Source: Micromonospora_J zhanjiangensis
GTDB lineage: Bacteria > Actinomycetota > Actinomycetes > Mycobacteriales > Micromonosporaceae
Direction of reading: 5' to 3'
DNA: 64,000 bases
Assembly (NCBI RefSeq): GCF_042650605.1
Contig: NZ_JBHSBN010000001.1
Location: forward strand, 556,896 to 620,895
Numbering within the stretch: position 1 is the stretch's first letter; each line of letters starts with the position of its first letter. This document shows positions 40,093-48,688 of this stretch, piece after piece. The notes under the pieces are model-generated. The model was not told the DNA's origin, ran no database searches, and worked only from the letters and a program-made list of their open reading frames with translations. The translations under genes were made by a program, and so were the position numbers.

Positions 40093-41730
40093 GTGGTGAT
40101 CGTCGAGACTGATCCGGTGACCACACAGTCGGCAAGCCGGAAGTCGGGTCGGTTCGGCGCGCTGGCCGGCATCGCCGCCGCCACCACCGCCATCGGGTCC
40201 GCCGAACTGGTCGCCGTGGTGACCGGCTCCCGGTCGGCGCCACTGGTGGCGGTCGACGGGGTGGTGGTGGACCACGTACCCGGTCCGGTGAAGCAGTTCG
40301 CCATCGACGTGTTCGGCGTGCACGACAAGCTCGCCCTGCTGGTCGGCACGGCGGTGCTGCTCGCCGCGTTCGCCGCCGGGTTCGGTGCGCTGGCGGTCCG
40401 TCGGCTGCCGGTGGGGCTGGCCGGGATCGCCCTGTTCGCCGTCGTCGGGGTGGCCGCCGCGCTGACTCGGGCCGGAGCCGGTCCGGCCGCCGCCGCACCG
40501 TCACTGGTCGGCGGCCTGCTCGGGGCCGCAGTGCTCTGGTTGCTCGTCGCCGGCCCGCTGGAACCACCCGCCCCCACCGTCGACCGGACCGATCACACCG
40601 TCGCCGGCCAGGGCGATGATGCCGTCGACCGGGCCGCCGCCGCGCGGGACGGGGACGAGTGGCGGGAGCAGCGGCGGCGGTTCCTCGGCGGGGTGGCCGG
40701 CGCGGTCGGCGTCGGCACGCTGGCCGGCCTGGGCGGTCGCTGGCTGTCCGCCCGGCGAGGGGTGGCGCAGGCACGGGCGGCGGTGCGGCTGCCGGCCCCG
40801 GCCAGCCCGGCCCCGCCGGTGCCGGTCGGGGCCGACCTGTCGCTGCCCCGGTTGGCCCCGTACACGACACCGAACGCCGGGTTCTACCGGATCGACACCG
40901 CGCTGGTCGTACCCCAGGTCGATCCGGACACCTGGCGGTTGCGGATCCATGGTCGGGTACGCCGACCGATCACGCTGAGCTACGCCGACCTGCTGGCCCG
41001 GCCGCTGGTCGAGCGGGACGTCACCCTCGCCTGCGTCTCCAACGAGGTCGGCGGAGACCTGATCGGCAACGCCCGGTGGCTGGGCGTCCGGATCGCCGAC
41101 CTGCTCGACGAGGCGCAGCCGCTGGACGGGGCGGACCAGGTGGTCGGCCGGTCGTCGGACGGCTGGACCTGCGGTACGCCGACCGCCGTGCTCCGCGACG
41201 GCCGGGACGCCCTGCTCGCCGTCGGGATGAACGGCGAACCGCTGCCGATCGAGCACGGCTTCCCGGTCCGGATGGTGGTGCCCGGCCTGTACGGCTACGT
41301 CTCGGCCTGCAAGTGGGTGGTCGAACTGGAGCTGACCAGCTTCGCCGACTTCGACGCGTACTGGGTGCCGCGTGGCTGGTCGGCGCGCGGGCCGATCAAG
41401 ACGCAGTCCCGGATCGACACCCCGCGCGGGCGCGGCGGGCTGACCGCCGGACCGGTCACGGTGGCCGGGGTGGCCTGGGCGCAGCACCGCGGCATCCGCG
41501 CCGTGGAGGTACGCGTCGACGGCGGCCCCTGGCAGCCGGCCACGCTCGCCCCGACGGTGTCGATCGACACCTGGGTGCAGTGGTCCTGGCGCTGGCCGGC
41601 CACCCCCGGCGAGCACACCCTCCAGGTCCGCGCCACCGACGCCACCGGCGACACCCAACCCGAACACCGCACCGACGTCGCCCCCGACGGCGCCACCGGC
41701 CACCACACCGTTCGCGTCACGATCACCTGA
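40093..41730 (+). CDS. Membrane-anchored molybdopterin-dependent oxidoreductase (sulfite-oxidase family)
   Basis: A 545-residue protein. Residues ~20-165 hold four membrane helices. A twin-arginine-like RRRFLGG at about 195-201 follows, then a hydrophobic stretch, and the molybdopterin domain (about 260-430), with the Mo-ligand cysteine at Cys314 in TLACVSNEVGG and SADGWTCGTP-like WTCGTPTAVL further on. The C-terminal Mo-co dimerisation domain (about 440-545) starts AGPVTVAGVAWAQ. No heme domain is present. Such YedY-like fusions are common in actinobacteria; the substrate is unknown. GTG 40093 or GTG 40117 could be the start. Confidence 0.85.
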   Translation: MVIVETDPVTTQSASRKSGRFGALAGIAAATTAIGSAELVAVVTGSRSAPLVAVDGVVVDHVPGPVKQFAIDVFGVHDKLALLVGTAVLLAAFAAGFGALAVRRLPVGLAGIALFAVVGVAAALTRAGAGPAAAAPSLVGGLLGAAVLWLLVAGPLEPPAPTVDRTDHTVAGQGDDAVDRAAAARDGDEWREQRRRFLGGVAGAVGVGTLAGLGGRWLSARRGVAQARAAVRLPAPASPAPPVPVGADLSLPRLAPYTTPNAGFYRIDTALVVPQVDPDTWRLRIHGRVRRPITLSYADLLARPLVERDVTLACVSNEVGGDLIGNARWLGVRIADLLDEAQPLDGADQVVGRSSDGWTCGTPTAVLRDGRDALLAVGMNGEPLPIEHGFPVRMVVPGLYGYVSACKWVVELELTSFADFDAYWVPRGWSARGPIKTQSRIDTPRGRGGLTAGPVTVAGVAWAQHRGIRAVEVRVDGGPWQPATLAPTVSIDTWVQWSWRWPATPGEHTLQVRATDATGDTQPEHRTDVAPDGATGHHTVRVTIT

Positions 41731-41759
41731 CCCACCGACCACCCGGCCCTAGCCTTGTC

Positions 41760-41814
41760 GATCATGAAGTTGTTGTCGCGACACGCCGATGCGGGTGACA
41801 ACAACTTCATGATC
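41760..41814 (+). repeat. Dispersed hairpin repeat, copy 1
   Basis: Arms GATCATGAAGTTGTTGTC (41760-41777) and its exact reverse complement (41797-41814) enclose a 19-nt loop, GCGACACGCCGATGCGGGT. The same arms recur at 48577-48631, where the loop is present in reverse complement. It lies between the convergent oxidoreductase and whiD genes. Confidence 0.9.
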
Positions 41815-41830
41815 AACCCACAAAAGGGGG

Positions 41831-42229
41831 TCAGGGTTGGGGGACGGGGATCTTTCGTTGGGCGGGGGGGACGGTGGATTTGTGGGGGCGGCCCAGGCGG
41901 GCCTCCAGGCGGGCCAGGTCCACCCGGTAGCGGCGGCGGTCGGCCAGGTCCTCCCAGCCCACCGCGAGCAGTCGCAGCCGCTCGGACTCGCTGAACCCGC
42001 CCCACACCCCGTACGGTTCGCGGACGGCCAGGGCGTGCGCGGCGCATTCGGCCCGGACCGGGCAGGTGAAGCAGACGGCCTTGGCGTTGGCCTCCCGACG
42101 GTTGCGGGACGAGCCCCGTTCGCCGTCCGGGTGGAAGAACTGCGCGCTGTCCCGGCCCCGGCAGGCGCCGAGCCGCTGCCATTCCCACAGATCGACGATG
42201 GGTCCGGGCAGCCTGCTCACGTTCGACAT
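41831..42229 (-). CDS. whiD: WhiB-family iron-sulfur transcription factor, WhiD/WhiB3 type
   Basis: A 132-residue Wbl protein. Four cysteines bind a [4Fe-4S] cluster: Cys23, Cys53, Cys56 and Cys62 (GACRGRD; VCFTCPVRAEC). The GVWGG turn at 74-78 precedes the basic DNA-binding tail. RLPGPIVDLWEWQ and FFHPDGERG follow WhiB3 of M. tuberculosis and WhiD of Streptomyces, which act with the principal sigma factor in redox response and sporulation. A ~40-residue C-terminal extension (RRRYRVDLARLEARLG) is longer than in WhiB3. The ATG at 42229 has GGAGGGG upstream. Position next to bldM and guaB supports the assignment. Confidence 0.9.
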   Translation of the reverse strand: MSNVSRLPGPIVDLWEWQRLGACRGRDSAQFFHPDGERGSSRNRREANAKAVCFTCPVRAECAAHALAVREPYGVWGGFSESERLRLLAVGWEDLADRRRYRVDLARLEARLGRPHKSTVPPAQRKIPVPQP

Positions 42230-42594
42230 CAGCACCCCTCCTTCCGCGCGGCACCGCGTTGACCGGTGACACTGCCGGTCGGTGTCCGACGGGGGCCGCG
42301 CGGTCCGCCGTTCCGACCTGCCCCAGGCGATACCCCACGTCCGGTCGACTCACACGTCTCTGATCGAAAACGTCGCCTCGGAACTGAACTTTCGTCCCGA
42401 TGGTCACCGGGGCGGGTCTGCCCGATTCCGATCAGTACCCGACCGGCCAGGTGGGCACGGACCGTCCAGGTCGCCGCTCGACCCCCAAAGCGGCACGTCA
42501 TGGCGGATGCGTCAAAAACTTTGACATTCTTCGGCCGGAAACTCGCCATGATCACACCGTCTCGTGTTCTCCTCACTGGGGAGAGGAGGCTGAC
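42230..42594. promoter_or_regulatory. Divergent regulatory region between whiD and the bldM-like gene
   Basis: 365 bp with no gene. Candidates: on the minus strand an ECF-type GGAAC-N18-CGTC at 42314-42288 for whiD; on the plus strand GGAAAC-N15-CGTCT at 42537-42562, and a GTCAAA-AAC-TTTGAC palindrome (42511-42525) that overlaps a TTGACA, for the bldM-like gene. In Streptomyces bldM is read by an ECF sigma (BldN), but these boxes are only partial matches to its known consensus. Confidence 0.4.
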
Positions 42595-43623
42595 GTGCGT
42601 ACTGTCCTGGTGTGTGTGCGGACCCCGCTCGCGGCGCAGAACGTCGCGTCCGCCGCGGCCCGGCTCGGACTGGCCCCGGTCGTGCGGACCGCGGTGTCCG
42701 ATCCTGAGGTGATGCTCCGGCTGGCCGAGCGGCCGGCGGACGTCATCCTGGCCGACACCGCTCTGACCCGTCCGGACAGCGTCGGGTTCACCCGGCGTGT
42801 GCTGGCCCGCTCGCCCGGCGCCGCGGTGCTCCTGTTCGGCCCGGAGGAACCCGGCGTGGCCGCCGCGGCCATCGCCGCCGGTGCCCGGGGCCTGATCCAG
42901 GGTGAAAACGATCTGGTCAGCGCCGTGGCGAAGGCGATGCTGCTGCTCAGCGCGCCGGGCCGGCCGGCCCGCGGCCCGCGGCTGCCGGGCAGCGGCGGGT
43001 CCACCGGGGCGCCGCTGCCGGCCGAGGTCGGGCGTGCCCGGCCGGGTGCCGACCGGTTCGGTGGCGCGGCCGCCGGCGCGTCCCGCCCCGGCCCGGTCGC
43101 GCCGGCCGCCGGTGCGGGGGCCGCCGGTCCGCCGGTCCGCCGGCCCGTCGACGGCTCGGCCGGAGTCGTCCCCGGCGCCCCGGGCGCCGCCGCCACGCCG
43201 GGCGAGCCCGGCGGTCCGGCCATGGTGCCGGTGCAGCGCGGCGAGGACGGTGCCCCGATCCAGGACACCGGGACCGAGCGCGGACCGGGCGACACCGACC
43301 AGCCGTCCACCGGTACGACCGACCCACGGGCCAACGTCGCCCCCGAGGCCCGGTACGGCGCACCGCGCCGGGGTGAACCGGCGGGCGGCAACGGCCACCC
43401 GCGCGGCGCGACCGGTCCGGCCCGTCGGGTCAGCCTGACCGAGCGGGAGATGCAGGTGCTGTTGGGCATGGCCGACGGCAAGAGCAACGCGGAGATCGGC
43501 CGGGAGCTGTACGTCTCGGAGGACACCGTGAAGACCCACGCCCGCCGGCTGTTCCGCAAGCTCGGCGCCCGGGACCGGGCACACGCCGTGGCCGCCGGGT
43601 TCCGCGCCGGCCTGGTCGCCTGA
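42595..43623 (+). CDS. bldM: BldM-like orphan response regulator with degenerate receiver and long linker
   Basis: A 342-residue LuxR-family regulator. The C-terminal ~65 residues (LTEREMQVLLGMADGKSNAE then SEDTVKTHARRLFRKLGA) are nearly identical to Streptomyces BldM. The receiver-like N-terminus (about 1-115) keeps Asp54 (ILADT), but the metal-binding acid pair is Val8-Arg9 and the conserved Lys is Gly103. Phosphorylation is therefore unlikely. About 150 Pro/Gly/Ala-rich residues separate the domains; BldM (~203 residues) lacks them. The GTG start has GAGAGGAGG about 5 nt upstream. Gene order whiD-bldM-guaB matches Streptomyces. Confidence 0.85.
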   Translation: MRTVLVCVRTPLAAQNVASAAARLGLAPVVRTAVSDPEVMLRLAERPADVILADTALTRPDSVGFTRRVLARSPGAAVLLFGPEEPGVAAAAIAAGARGLIQGENDLVSAVAKAMLLLSAPGRPARGPRLPGSGGSTGAPLPAEVGRARPGADRFGGAAAGASRPGPVAPAAGAGAAGPPVRRPVDGSAGVVPGAPGAAATPGEPGGPAMVPVQRGEDGAPIQDTGTERGPGDTDQPSTGTTDPRANVAPEARYGAPRRGEPAGGNGHPRGATGPARRVSLTEREMQVLLGMADGKSNAEIGRELYVSEDTVKTHARRLFRKLGARDRAHAVAAGFRAGLVA

Positions 43624-43629
43624 CCACCC

Positions 43630-43646
43630 GACCGGGCCTCCCGGTC
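43630..43646. terminator. Short hairpin between convergent genes
   Basis: GACCGGG and CCCGGTC pair around CCT in the 28 bp between the bldM-like and DUF5319 stop codons. Confidence 0.4.
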
Positions 43647-43651
43647 CCGGC

Positions 43652-44050
43652 TCAGTCGTCCTTGTCGTCGTCCTCGCTCAGCGTGTCGTGCACGCCGTCG
43701 GCGTAGCCGCGCGCGTACTCCCAGGTCACGTAGTTGTCCAGGTCCGGGTCGTAGGCGGGCTCGTGCACCCGGGGGCGGCCGGAGGACAGCAGATGCCGCA
43801 GGTTGCCGCGCAGCAGATCCCAGTCGAAGTAGTGTGGCTCCCGGCAGTCCTCGCACTCGATGACCAGGCCACGGATCCCGGTCGGCGCGAGCAGCACCTG
43901 GTAGATCTCCAGGTCGGCGAGGTCTTCGAGCACGTCCTGCCGCTCGGCCTCGGTCAGCGGGTCGAGCTGGGGATCCTCGACCGGATCGTCCAGGCTGGCC
44001 GCCGGGTCGGCGGGGTCGCCGTTGAACGGGTCGATGGGCTCGTCTTGCAC
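43652..44050 (-). CDS. DUF5319 acidic protein
   Basis: A 132-residue, strongly acidic protein. The N-terminus is Asp/Pro-rich (QDEPIDPFNGDPADP) and the C-terminus ends SEDDDKDD. The centre holds a CxxC-like pair in VIECEDCREPHYFDWDLLRGNL and the conserved WEYARGYADGVHD. It sits beside bldM and guaB in Streptomyces too (SCO4769 position, from memory). No function is known; the paired Cys suggests metal or redox chemistry. The GTG at 44050 has GGAGGG upstream. Confidence 0.8.
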   Translation of the reverse strand: MQDEPIDPFNGDPADPAASLDDPVEDPQLDPLTEAERQDVLEDLADLEIYQVLLAPTGIRGLVIECEDCREPHYFDWDLLRGNLRHLLSSGRPRVHEPAYDPDLDNYVTWEYARGYADGVHDTLSEDDDKDD

Positions 44051-44293
44051 CCCTCCACCGTAGTCGCAATCCGCGCTCGCGTGCCTACCCGGCCTCGCCG
44101 GACACGGTGCCCGGATTCGTTCTCCCGGCGAATCCGGGCCACCGCGGCGCGGGACCGGCGGTGAGGGCCGCCGCTTGTCCGGGCGGCGCAGGTCACTGGG
44201 TACGATGAAACATCGCGCCGCCGGCCCGCGGGCCGGTGACCCGTCGATGCCTCCCACCAAACCAGCCCGGCCAACCAGCTCAGGGGATAATTC

Positions 44294-45856
44294 GTGGACA
44301 ATTCACCCACCACCGATTTTCCGGCAGGCGCGGACACCGACCAGCTCGGCGGGCATCTGCCCGAGCTTCCCGCCGGATCGGCCCGGATGGTGCCGCTCGG
44401 GTTGACCTTCGACGACGTGCTGCTGCAACCCGGCGAGTCCGACGTGATTCCCAGCCGGGTCAACACGGTCACCCGGTTGAGCCGCAACATCACCCTCACC
44501 ATGCCGCTGGTGTCCAGCGCGATGGACACGGTGACCGAGGCCCGGATGGCGATCGCGATGGCCCGCCAGGGCGGCATCGGCGTCCTGCACCGCAACCTGT
44601 CGGCCGAGGACCAGGCGGCCCAGGTCGACCTGGTCAAGCGGTCCGAGTCCGGCATGATCACCAACCCGGTGACGGCCAGCCCGGAGGACACCCTGGGACA
44701 CGTCGATGCGCTGTGCGCCCGGTTCCGCATCTCCGGCGTACCGGTGGTCGGCGCCGACGGCGCCCTGGTCGGCATCGTGACCAACCGCGACATGCGGTTC
44801 GTCTCCGACCCGGCCACCCCGGTCAGCCAGATCATGACCCGGATGCCGCTGGTCACCGCCCCGGTCGGGGTGAGCAAGCCCGACGCGCTCGCCCTGCTGC
44901 GCCGGCACAAGGTGGAGAAGCTGCCGCTGGTCGACGAGTCCGGCCGGCTGCGCGGGCTGATCACCGTCAAGGACTTCACCAAGACCGAGCAGTTCCCGGA
45001 CGCCACCAAGGACGACGCGGGCCGGCTGCGGGTGGCCGCCGCCGTGGGCGTCGGCGAGGACGCCTACAAGCGGGCCCGGGGGTTGGTGGACGCCGGGGTG
45101 GACGTGCTGATCGTGGACACCTCGCACGGGCACCAGCGGGCCGTGCTGGACATGGTGGCCGCGCTGAAGAAGGACACCTCGATCGACATCGTGGGCGGCA
45201 ACGTCGCGACGTACGCCGGCGCGCGGGCCATGGTCGAGGCCGGCGCCGACGGGGTGAAGGTCGGGGTCGGGCCGGGCGCCATCTGCACCACCCGGATCGT
45301 CGCCGGGGTCGGGGTCCCGCAGATCACCGCCATCATGGAGGCGGCCCGGGCGTGCCGCCCGACCGGCGTCCCGGTGATCGGCGACGGCGGCATCCAGTAC
45401 TCCGGCGACATCGCCAAGGCGCTGGTCGCCGGCGCCGACTCGGTGATGCTCGGCGGTCTGCTGGCCGGCTGCGAGGAGAGCCCCGGCGAGTTGCTGTTCA
45501 TCAACGGCAAGCAGTTCAAGACGTACCGCGGGATGGGTTCGCTGGGCGCGATGCAGTCGCGCGGGCAGGCCCGGTCGTACTCCAAGGACCGCTACTTCCA
45601 GCAGGACGTGCTCAACGACGAGAAGCTGGTGCCGGAGGGCGTCGAGGGCCAGGTGCCGTACCGTGGGCCGCTGTCCCAGGTCGCTCACCAGCTGGTCGGC
45701 GGGTTGCGGCTGGCCATGGGGTACGCCGGCGCGGAGACCATCCCCGAGCTGCACCGGCGGGGGCAGCTCATCCGGATCACCGCGGCGGGCCTGAAGGAGA
45801 GCCACCCGCACGACATCCAGATGACCGTCGAGGCACCCAACTACCACACCCGCTGA
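44294..45856 (+). CDS. guaB: Inosine-5'-monophosphate dehydrogenase
   Basis: A 520-residue IMPDH that makes XMP, the rate-limiting step to GMP. The (beta/alpha)8 barrel is interrupted by two CBS domains (about 125-245; GVPVVGADGALVGIVTNRD-type repeats). The active-site loop is GPGAICTTRIVAG with Cys331 as nucleophile, and the flap has RGMGSLGAM and a conserved Arg-Tyr. GTG 44294 starts the protein (VDNSPTTDF). A TACGAT -10-like box lies at 44201. A paralogue (guaB3) follows after 33 bp, as in all related genomes. Confidence 0.96.
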   Translation: MDNSPTTDFPAGADTDQLGGHLPELPAGSARMVPLGLTFDDVLLQPGESDVIPSRVNTVTRLSRNITLTMPLVSSAMDTVTEARMAIAMARQGGIGVLHRNLSAEDQAAQVDLVKRSESGMITNPVTASPEDTLGHVDALCARFRISGVPVVGADGALVGIVTNRDMRFVSDPATPVSQIMTRMPLVTAPVGVSKPDALALLRRHKVEKLPLVDESGRLRGLITVKDFTKTEQFPDATKDDAGRLRVAAAVGVGEDAYKRARGLVDAGVDVLIVDTSHGHQRAVLDMVAALKKDTSIDIVGGNVATYAGARAMVEAGADGVKVGVGPGAICTTRIVAGVGVPQITAIMEAARACRPTGVPVIGDGGIQYSGDIAKALVAGADSVMLGGLLAGCEESPGELLFINGKQFKTYRGMGSLGAMQSRGQARSYSKDRYFQQDVLNDEKLVPEGVEGQVPYRGPLSQVAHQLVGGLRLAMGYAGAETIPELHRRGQLIRITAAGLKESHPHDIQMTVEAPNYHTR

Positions 45857-45889
45857 CCGCGCCAACCCCTTCTACATTGGAGAACCTCC

Positions 45890-47008
45890 ATGCGTGACGT
45901 GGTCGAGATCGGGCAGGGTAAGACCGCCCAGCGCGGCTACCACCTGGACGACATCGCGATCGTGCCCAGCCGCCGTACCCGGGACGTGGACGACGTGTCG
46001 ACGGCCTGGCAGCTCGACGCGTACCAGTTCCGGATCCCCTGCCTGGGGCACCCGTCGGACGCCACCATGAGCCCGACCTCGGCCGGCCGGCTCGGCCAGC
46101 TGGGCGGCCTGGGCGTGCTCAACGTGGAAGGGCTGTGGACCCGGTACGAGGACCCGAGCAAGATCTTCGAGGAGCTGGCCGGGCTGGCCGAGGACGGCGC
46201 CCCGACGAAGCGGCTGCAGGAGGTCTACGCCGAGCCGATCCGGCCGGAGCTGATCGCCGAGCGGGTCCGGCAGATGCGGGAGGCCGGCGGCACGGTGGCC
46301 GTCCGGGTCTCGCCGCAGCACACCCTCGGACTGGCCCCGGTGATCCTGGACGCCGGGGTCGACATCCTGGTCATCCAGGGCACCCTCGTGTCGGCCGAGC
46401 ACGTCTCGACCACCGACGAGCCGCTCAACCTCAAGGAGTTCATCGCCGACCTCGACCTGCCGGTGGTGGCCGGCGGCTGCACGGACTACAAGACCGCGCT
46501 GCACCTGATGCGCACCGGGGCGGCCGGCGTCATCGTCGGCGTCGGCGGTGACGAGTGGTCGACCACCGAGTCGGTGCTCGGCATCCGGGTGCCGATGGCC
46601 ACCGCGATCGCCGACGCGGCGGCCGCCCGCCGCGACTACCTGGACGAGACCGGCGGCCGGTACGTCCACCTGATCGCCGACGGTGACCTGCGTACCTCGG
46701 GCGACATCGCCAAGGCGCTGGGGTGCGGGGCCGACGCGGTGATGCTCGGCGAGCCGCTGTCGCTCTGCGACGAGGCGCCGGCGTCCGGCGCGTGGTGGCA
46801 CTCGGCCGCCAGCCACCCGTCGTTGCCGCGGGGCGCGTTCGGCGCGGCCAACGGTTCGCTCGGCACCATGGAGAAGCTGCTGTACGGTCCGGCCGACCAG
46901 CCCGACGGCCTGCTGAACCTGTTCGGCGGGCTGCGCCGGGCGATGGCCAAGTGCGGCTACCGCGACCTGAAGGAGTTCCAGAAGGTGGGGCTCGTGCTCG
47001 ACCGCTGA
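45890..47008 (+). CDS. guaB3: GuaB3-family IMP-dehydrogenase-related protein
   Basis: A 372-residue GuaB3 protein. It has the IMPDH barrel but no CBS domains, and the start DVVEIGQGKTAQRGYHLDDIAIVPSRRTRD (within 1-40) is diagnostic. The usual catalytic Cys loop is not found: the equivalent region reads GVGGDEWSTTESVLG. GuaB3 of M. tuberculosis lies in the same place beside guaB2 and choD. Whether it reduces GMP or IMP, or has only a regulatory role, is unsettled. GGAGAACCTCC lies 3-13 nt before the ATG. Confidence 0.93.
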   Translation: MRDVVEIGQGKTAQRGYHLDDIAIVPSRRTRDVDDVSTAWQLDAYQFRIPCLGHPSDATMSPTSAGRLGQLGGLGVLNVEGLWTRYEDPSKIFEELAGLAEDGAPTKRLQEVYAEPIRPELIAERVRQMREAGGTVAVRVSPQHTLGLAPVILDAGVDILVIQGTLVSAEHVSTTDEPLNLKEFIADLDLPVVAGGCTDYKTALHLMRTGAAGVIVGVGGDEWSTTESVLGIRVPMATAIADAAAARRDYLDETGGRYVHLIADGDLRTSGDIAKALGCGADAVMLGEPLSLCDEAPASGAWWHSAASHPSLPRGAFGAANGSLGTMEKLLYGPADQPDGLLNLFGGLRRAMAKCGYRDLKEFQKVGLVLDR

Positions 47009-47025
47009 TCGGCGTTCCCGTCCGG

Positions 47026-47068
47026 GCGTCCCCGGCGTCGATCGTGACGCGGTCGACGCCGGGGACGC
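47026..47068 (+). terminator. Terminator after guaB3
   Basis: A perfect 16-bp stem (47026-47041 with 47053-47068) around an 11-nt loop, 17 nt after the stop and followed by TTAGG. Confidence 0.8.
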
Positions 47069-47107
47069 TTAGGGTCGCAGGTGGTGAGGCTCGGGAGGAA
47101 ACGGACC

Positions 47108-48538
47108 ATGGCGGCTTGGCGGCGGGCGGTGGGTGGTGCCGCACTGGTGGCGGTGCTGGCGGTGGCGGGGTGCACCGGCGACCGGGACACCCCCGCCCCG
47201 GCCGCCCCGGACAGCGGCGGGTTCCCGCCCGGCGCGACCGGCATCGGCGACTCGTACTTCCCGACCTACGGCAACGGCGGCTACGACGTGGCCAACTACC
47301 GGCTGAAGGTGCGGTACGACCCGGCCACCGACCGGTTGTCGGGCACCGCGTTGATCACCGCCACCGCGACCGGTGACCTGTCCCGGTTCGACCTGGACCT
47401 GTCCGGCCTGACGGTCTCCGCGGTACGCGTCGACGACGCGCCGGCGCAGCAGCGGCGGGACGGTGCGGAGCTGGTGATCACCCCGGCGAAGGGGCTGGCC
47501 AACGGCAGCCGGTTCACCGTCGAGGTGGTCTACGAGGGGGTCCCGAAGCCGTTCGAGAGTCCGCGGCTGGGGGCGAACGGCTTCGTCAGCACGACGGACG
47601 GCGCGATCGCGCTGGGCCAGCCCGAGTCGGCCAGCACCTGGTTCCCGGTCAACGACCACCCGCTGGACAAGGCCAGCTACGACTACGAGATCACCGTGCC
47701 GACCGGGCTCGCCGCGCTGACCAACGGGGTGCCCGGCGGCACCCGCCCGGCCGAGGCGGGCTGGACCACCTGGCTCTGGTCGGAGAAGAACCCGATGGCC
47801 AGTTACCTGAGCACCGTGGTGATCGGTGACTACCGGGTGAAGACCGGCACCCATGACGGCAAGCCGATGGTCACCGCCGTCGCGGCCAGCCTGCCGGAGG
47901 GCGGCGCGGCCGACGTCTCGGTGGCCCGGACGGGGGAGATCGTCGACTTCCTGGCCACCCGGTTCGGGCCGTACCCGTTCGGCTCGTACGGCGGGATCGT
48001 GATCAACGATGACCGGTTCCGGTTCGCCCTGGAGACCCAGTCCCGGCCGGTCTACGGCAACGCCTTCTTTCGCGGCGACGCGAACACCTCGGTGGTCGCC
48101 CACGAGCTGGCCCACCAGTGGTTCGGCGACAGCGTCTCGATTGCCCGGTGGAGTGACATCTGGCTGAACGAGGGGTTCGCCAGCTACGCGGAGTGGCTGT
48201 GGGAGGAGCACACCGGCGGTCGTTCGGTCCGGGAGAGCTTCGACGCCCAGTACGCCGCGACCGACTGGTCGAAGCCGGCCGTCGACCCGGGTCGGGAGAA
48301 CCTGTTCGGCACGGCCGTCTACAAGCGCGGCGCGCTGGTCGTGCACGCGTTGCGGCTGGCCGTCGGCGACGACGCGTTCTTCCGGATCCTCAAGACCTGG
48401 ACGGCGGAGAAGCGGGACGGCAACGCCACCACCGACGACCTGATCGCGGTGGCCGAGCGGGTCTCCGGCACGTCGCTGCGGTCGCTCTTCACCGCCTGGC
48501 TCTCCGGCACCTCCGCCCCCGCCATACCCGCCCGCTGA
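47108..48538 (+). CDS. M1-family metallopeptidase lipoprotein
   Basis: A 476-residue secreted aminopeptidase-like protein. The signal ends in a lipobox (AVAGC, Cys22), so it is probably anchored outside the membrane. The zinc site is complete: HELAH with His332, Glu333 and His336, and the third ligand Glu355 in NEGFASYAEW, 19 residues on. The exopeptidase motif GxMEN is not found in usual form; the strand ETQSRPVYG takes its place, so aminopeptidase specificity is uncertain. ATG 47108 is chosen over GTG 47081 because GGGAGGAA lies 8 nt upstream. Confidence 0.9.
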   Translation: MAAWRRAVGGAALVAVLAVAGCTGDRDTPAPAAPDSGGFPPGATGIGDSYFPTYGNGGYDVANYRLKVRYDPATDRLSGTALITATATGDLSRFDLDLSGLTVSAVRVDDAPAQQRRDGAELVITPAKGLANGSRFTVEVVYEGVPKPFESPRLGANGFVSTTDGAIALGQPESASTWFPVNDHPLDKASYDYEITVPTGLAALTNGVPGGTRPAEAGWTTWLWSEKNPMASYLSTVVIGDYRVKTGTHDGKPMVTAVAASLPEGGAADVSVARTGEIVDFLATRFGPYPFGSYGGIVINDDRFRFALETQSRPVYGNAFFRGDANTSVVAHELAHQWFGDSVSIARWSDIWLNEGFASYAEWLWEEHTGGRSVRESFDAQYAATDWSKPAVDPGRENLFGTAVYKRGALVVHALRLAVGDDAFFRILKTWTAEKRDGNATTDDLIAVAERVSGTSLRSLFTAWLSGTSAPAIPAR

Positions 48539-48576
48539 CCCCCGGTCCCGCCCCCGCCCCCGGGAGAGGGCTTGTT

Positions 48577-48631
48577 GATCATGAAGTTGTTGTCACCTCG
48601 CCCGGCGTGTCGCGACAACAACTTCATGATC
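48577..48631 (-). repeat. Dispersed hairpin repeat, copy 2, inverted relative to copy 1
   Basis: The arms GATCATGAAGTTGTTGTC and its complement are identical to those at 41760-41814. The 19-nt loop ACCTCGCCCGGCGTGTCGC is, in reverse complement, GCGACACGCCG plus eight more bases of which the last three match copy 1 (14 of 19 overall). It lies 38 bp after the M1 peptidase stop. Confidence 0.9.
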
Positions 48632-48688
48632 AACCCGGGGGATGGGGGTGGGGTGGTTGGGGGCTGGTGGGGTTGCTACCGGTGGGTA

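Noticed and set aside
48572..48688. Extended N-terminus for the GMC oxidoreductase starting within the hairpin repeat
   Set aside because: The extra 39 codons translate the dispersed repeat (MLIMKLLS and onwards), and the FAD motif is already at the normal distance from ATG 48689.
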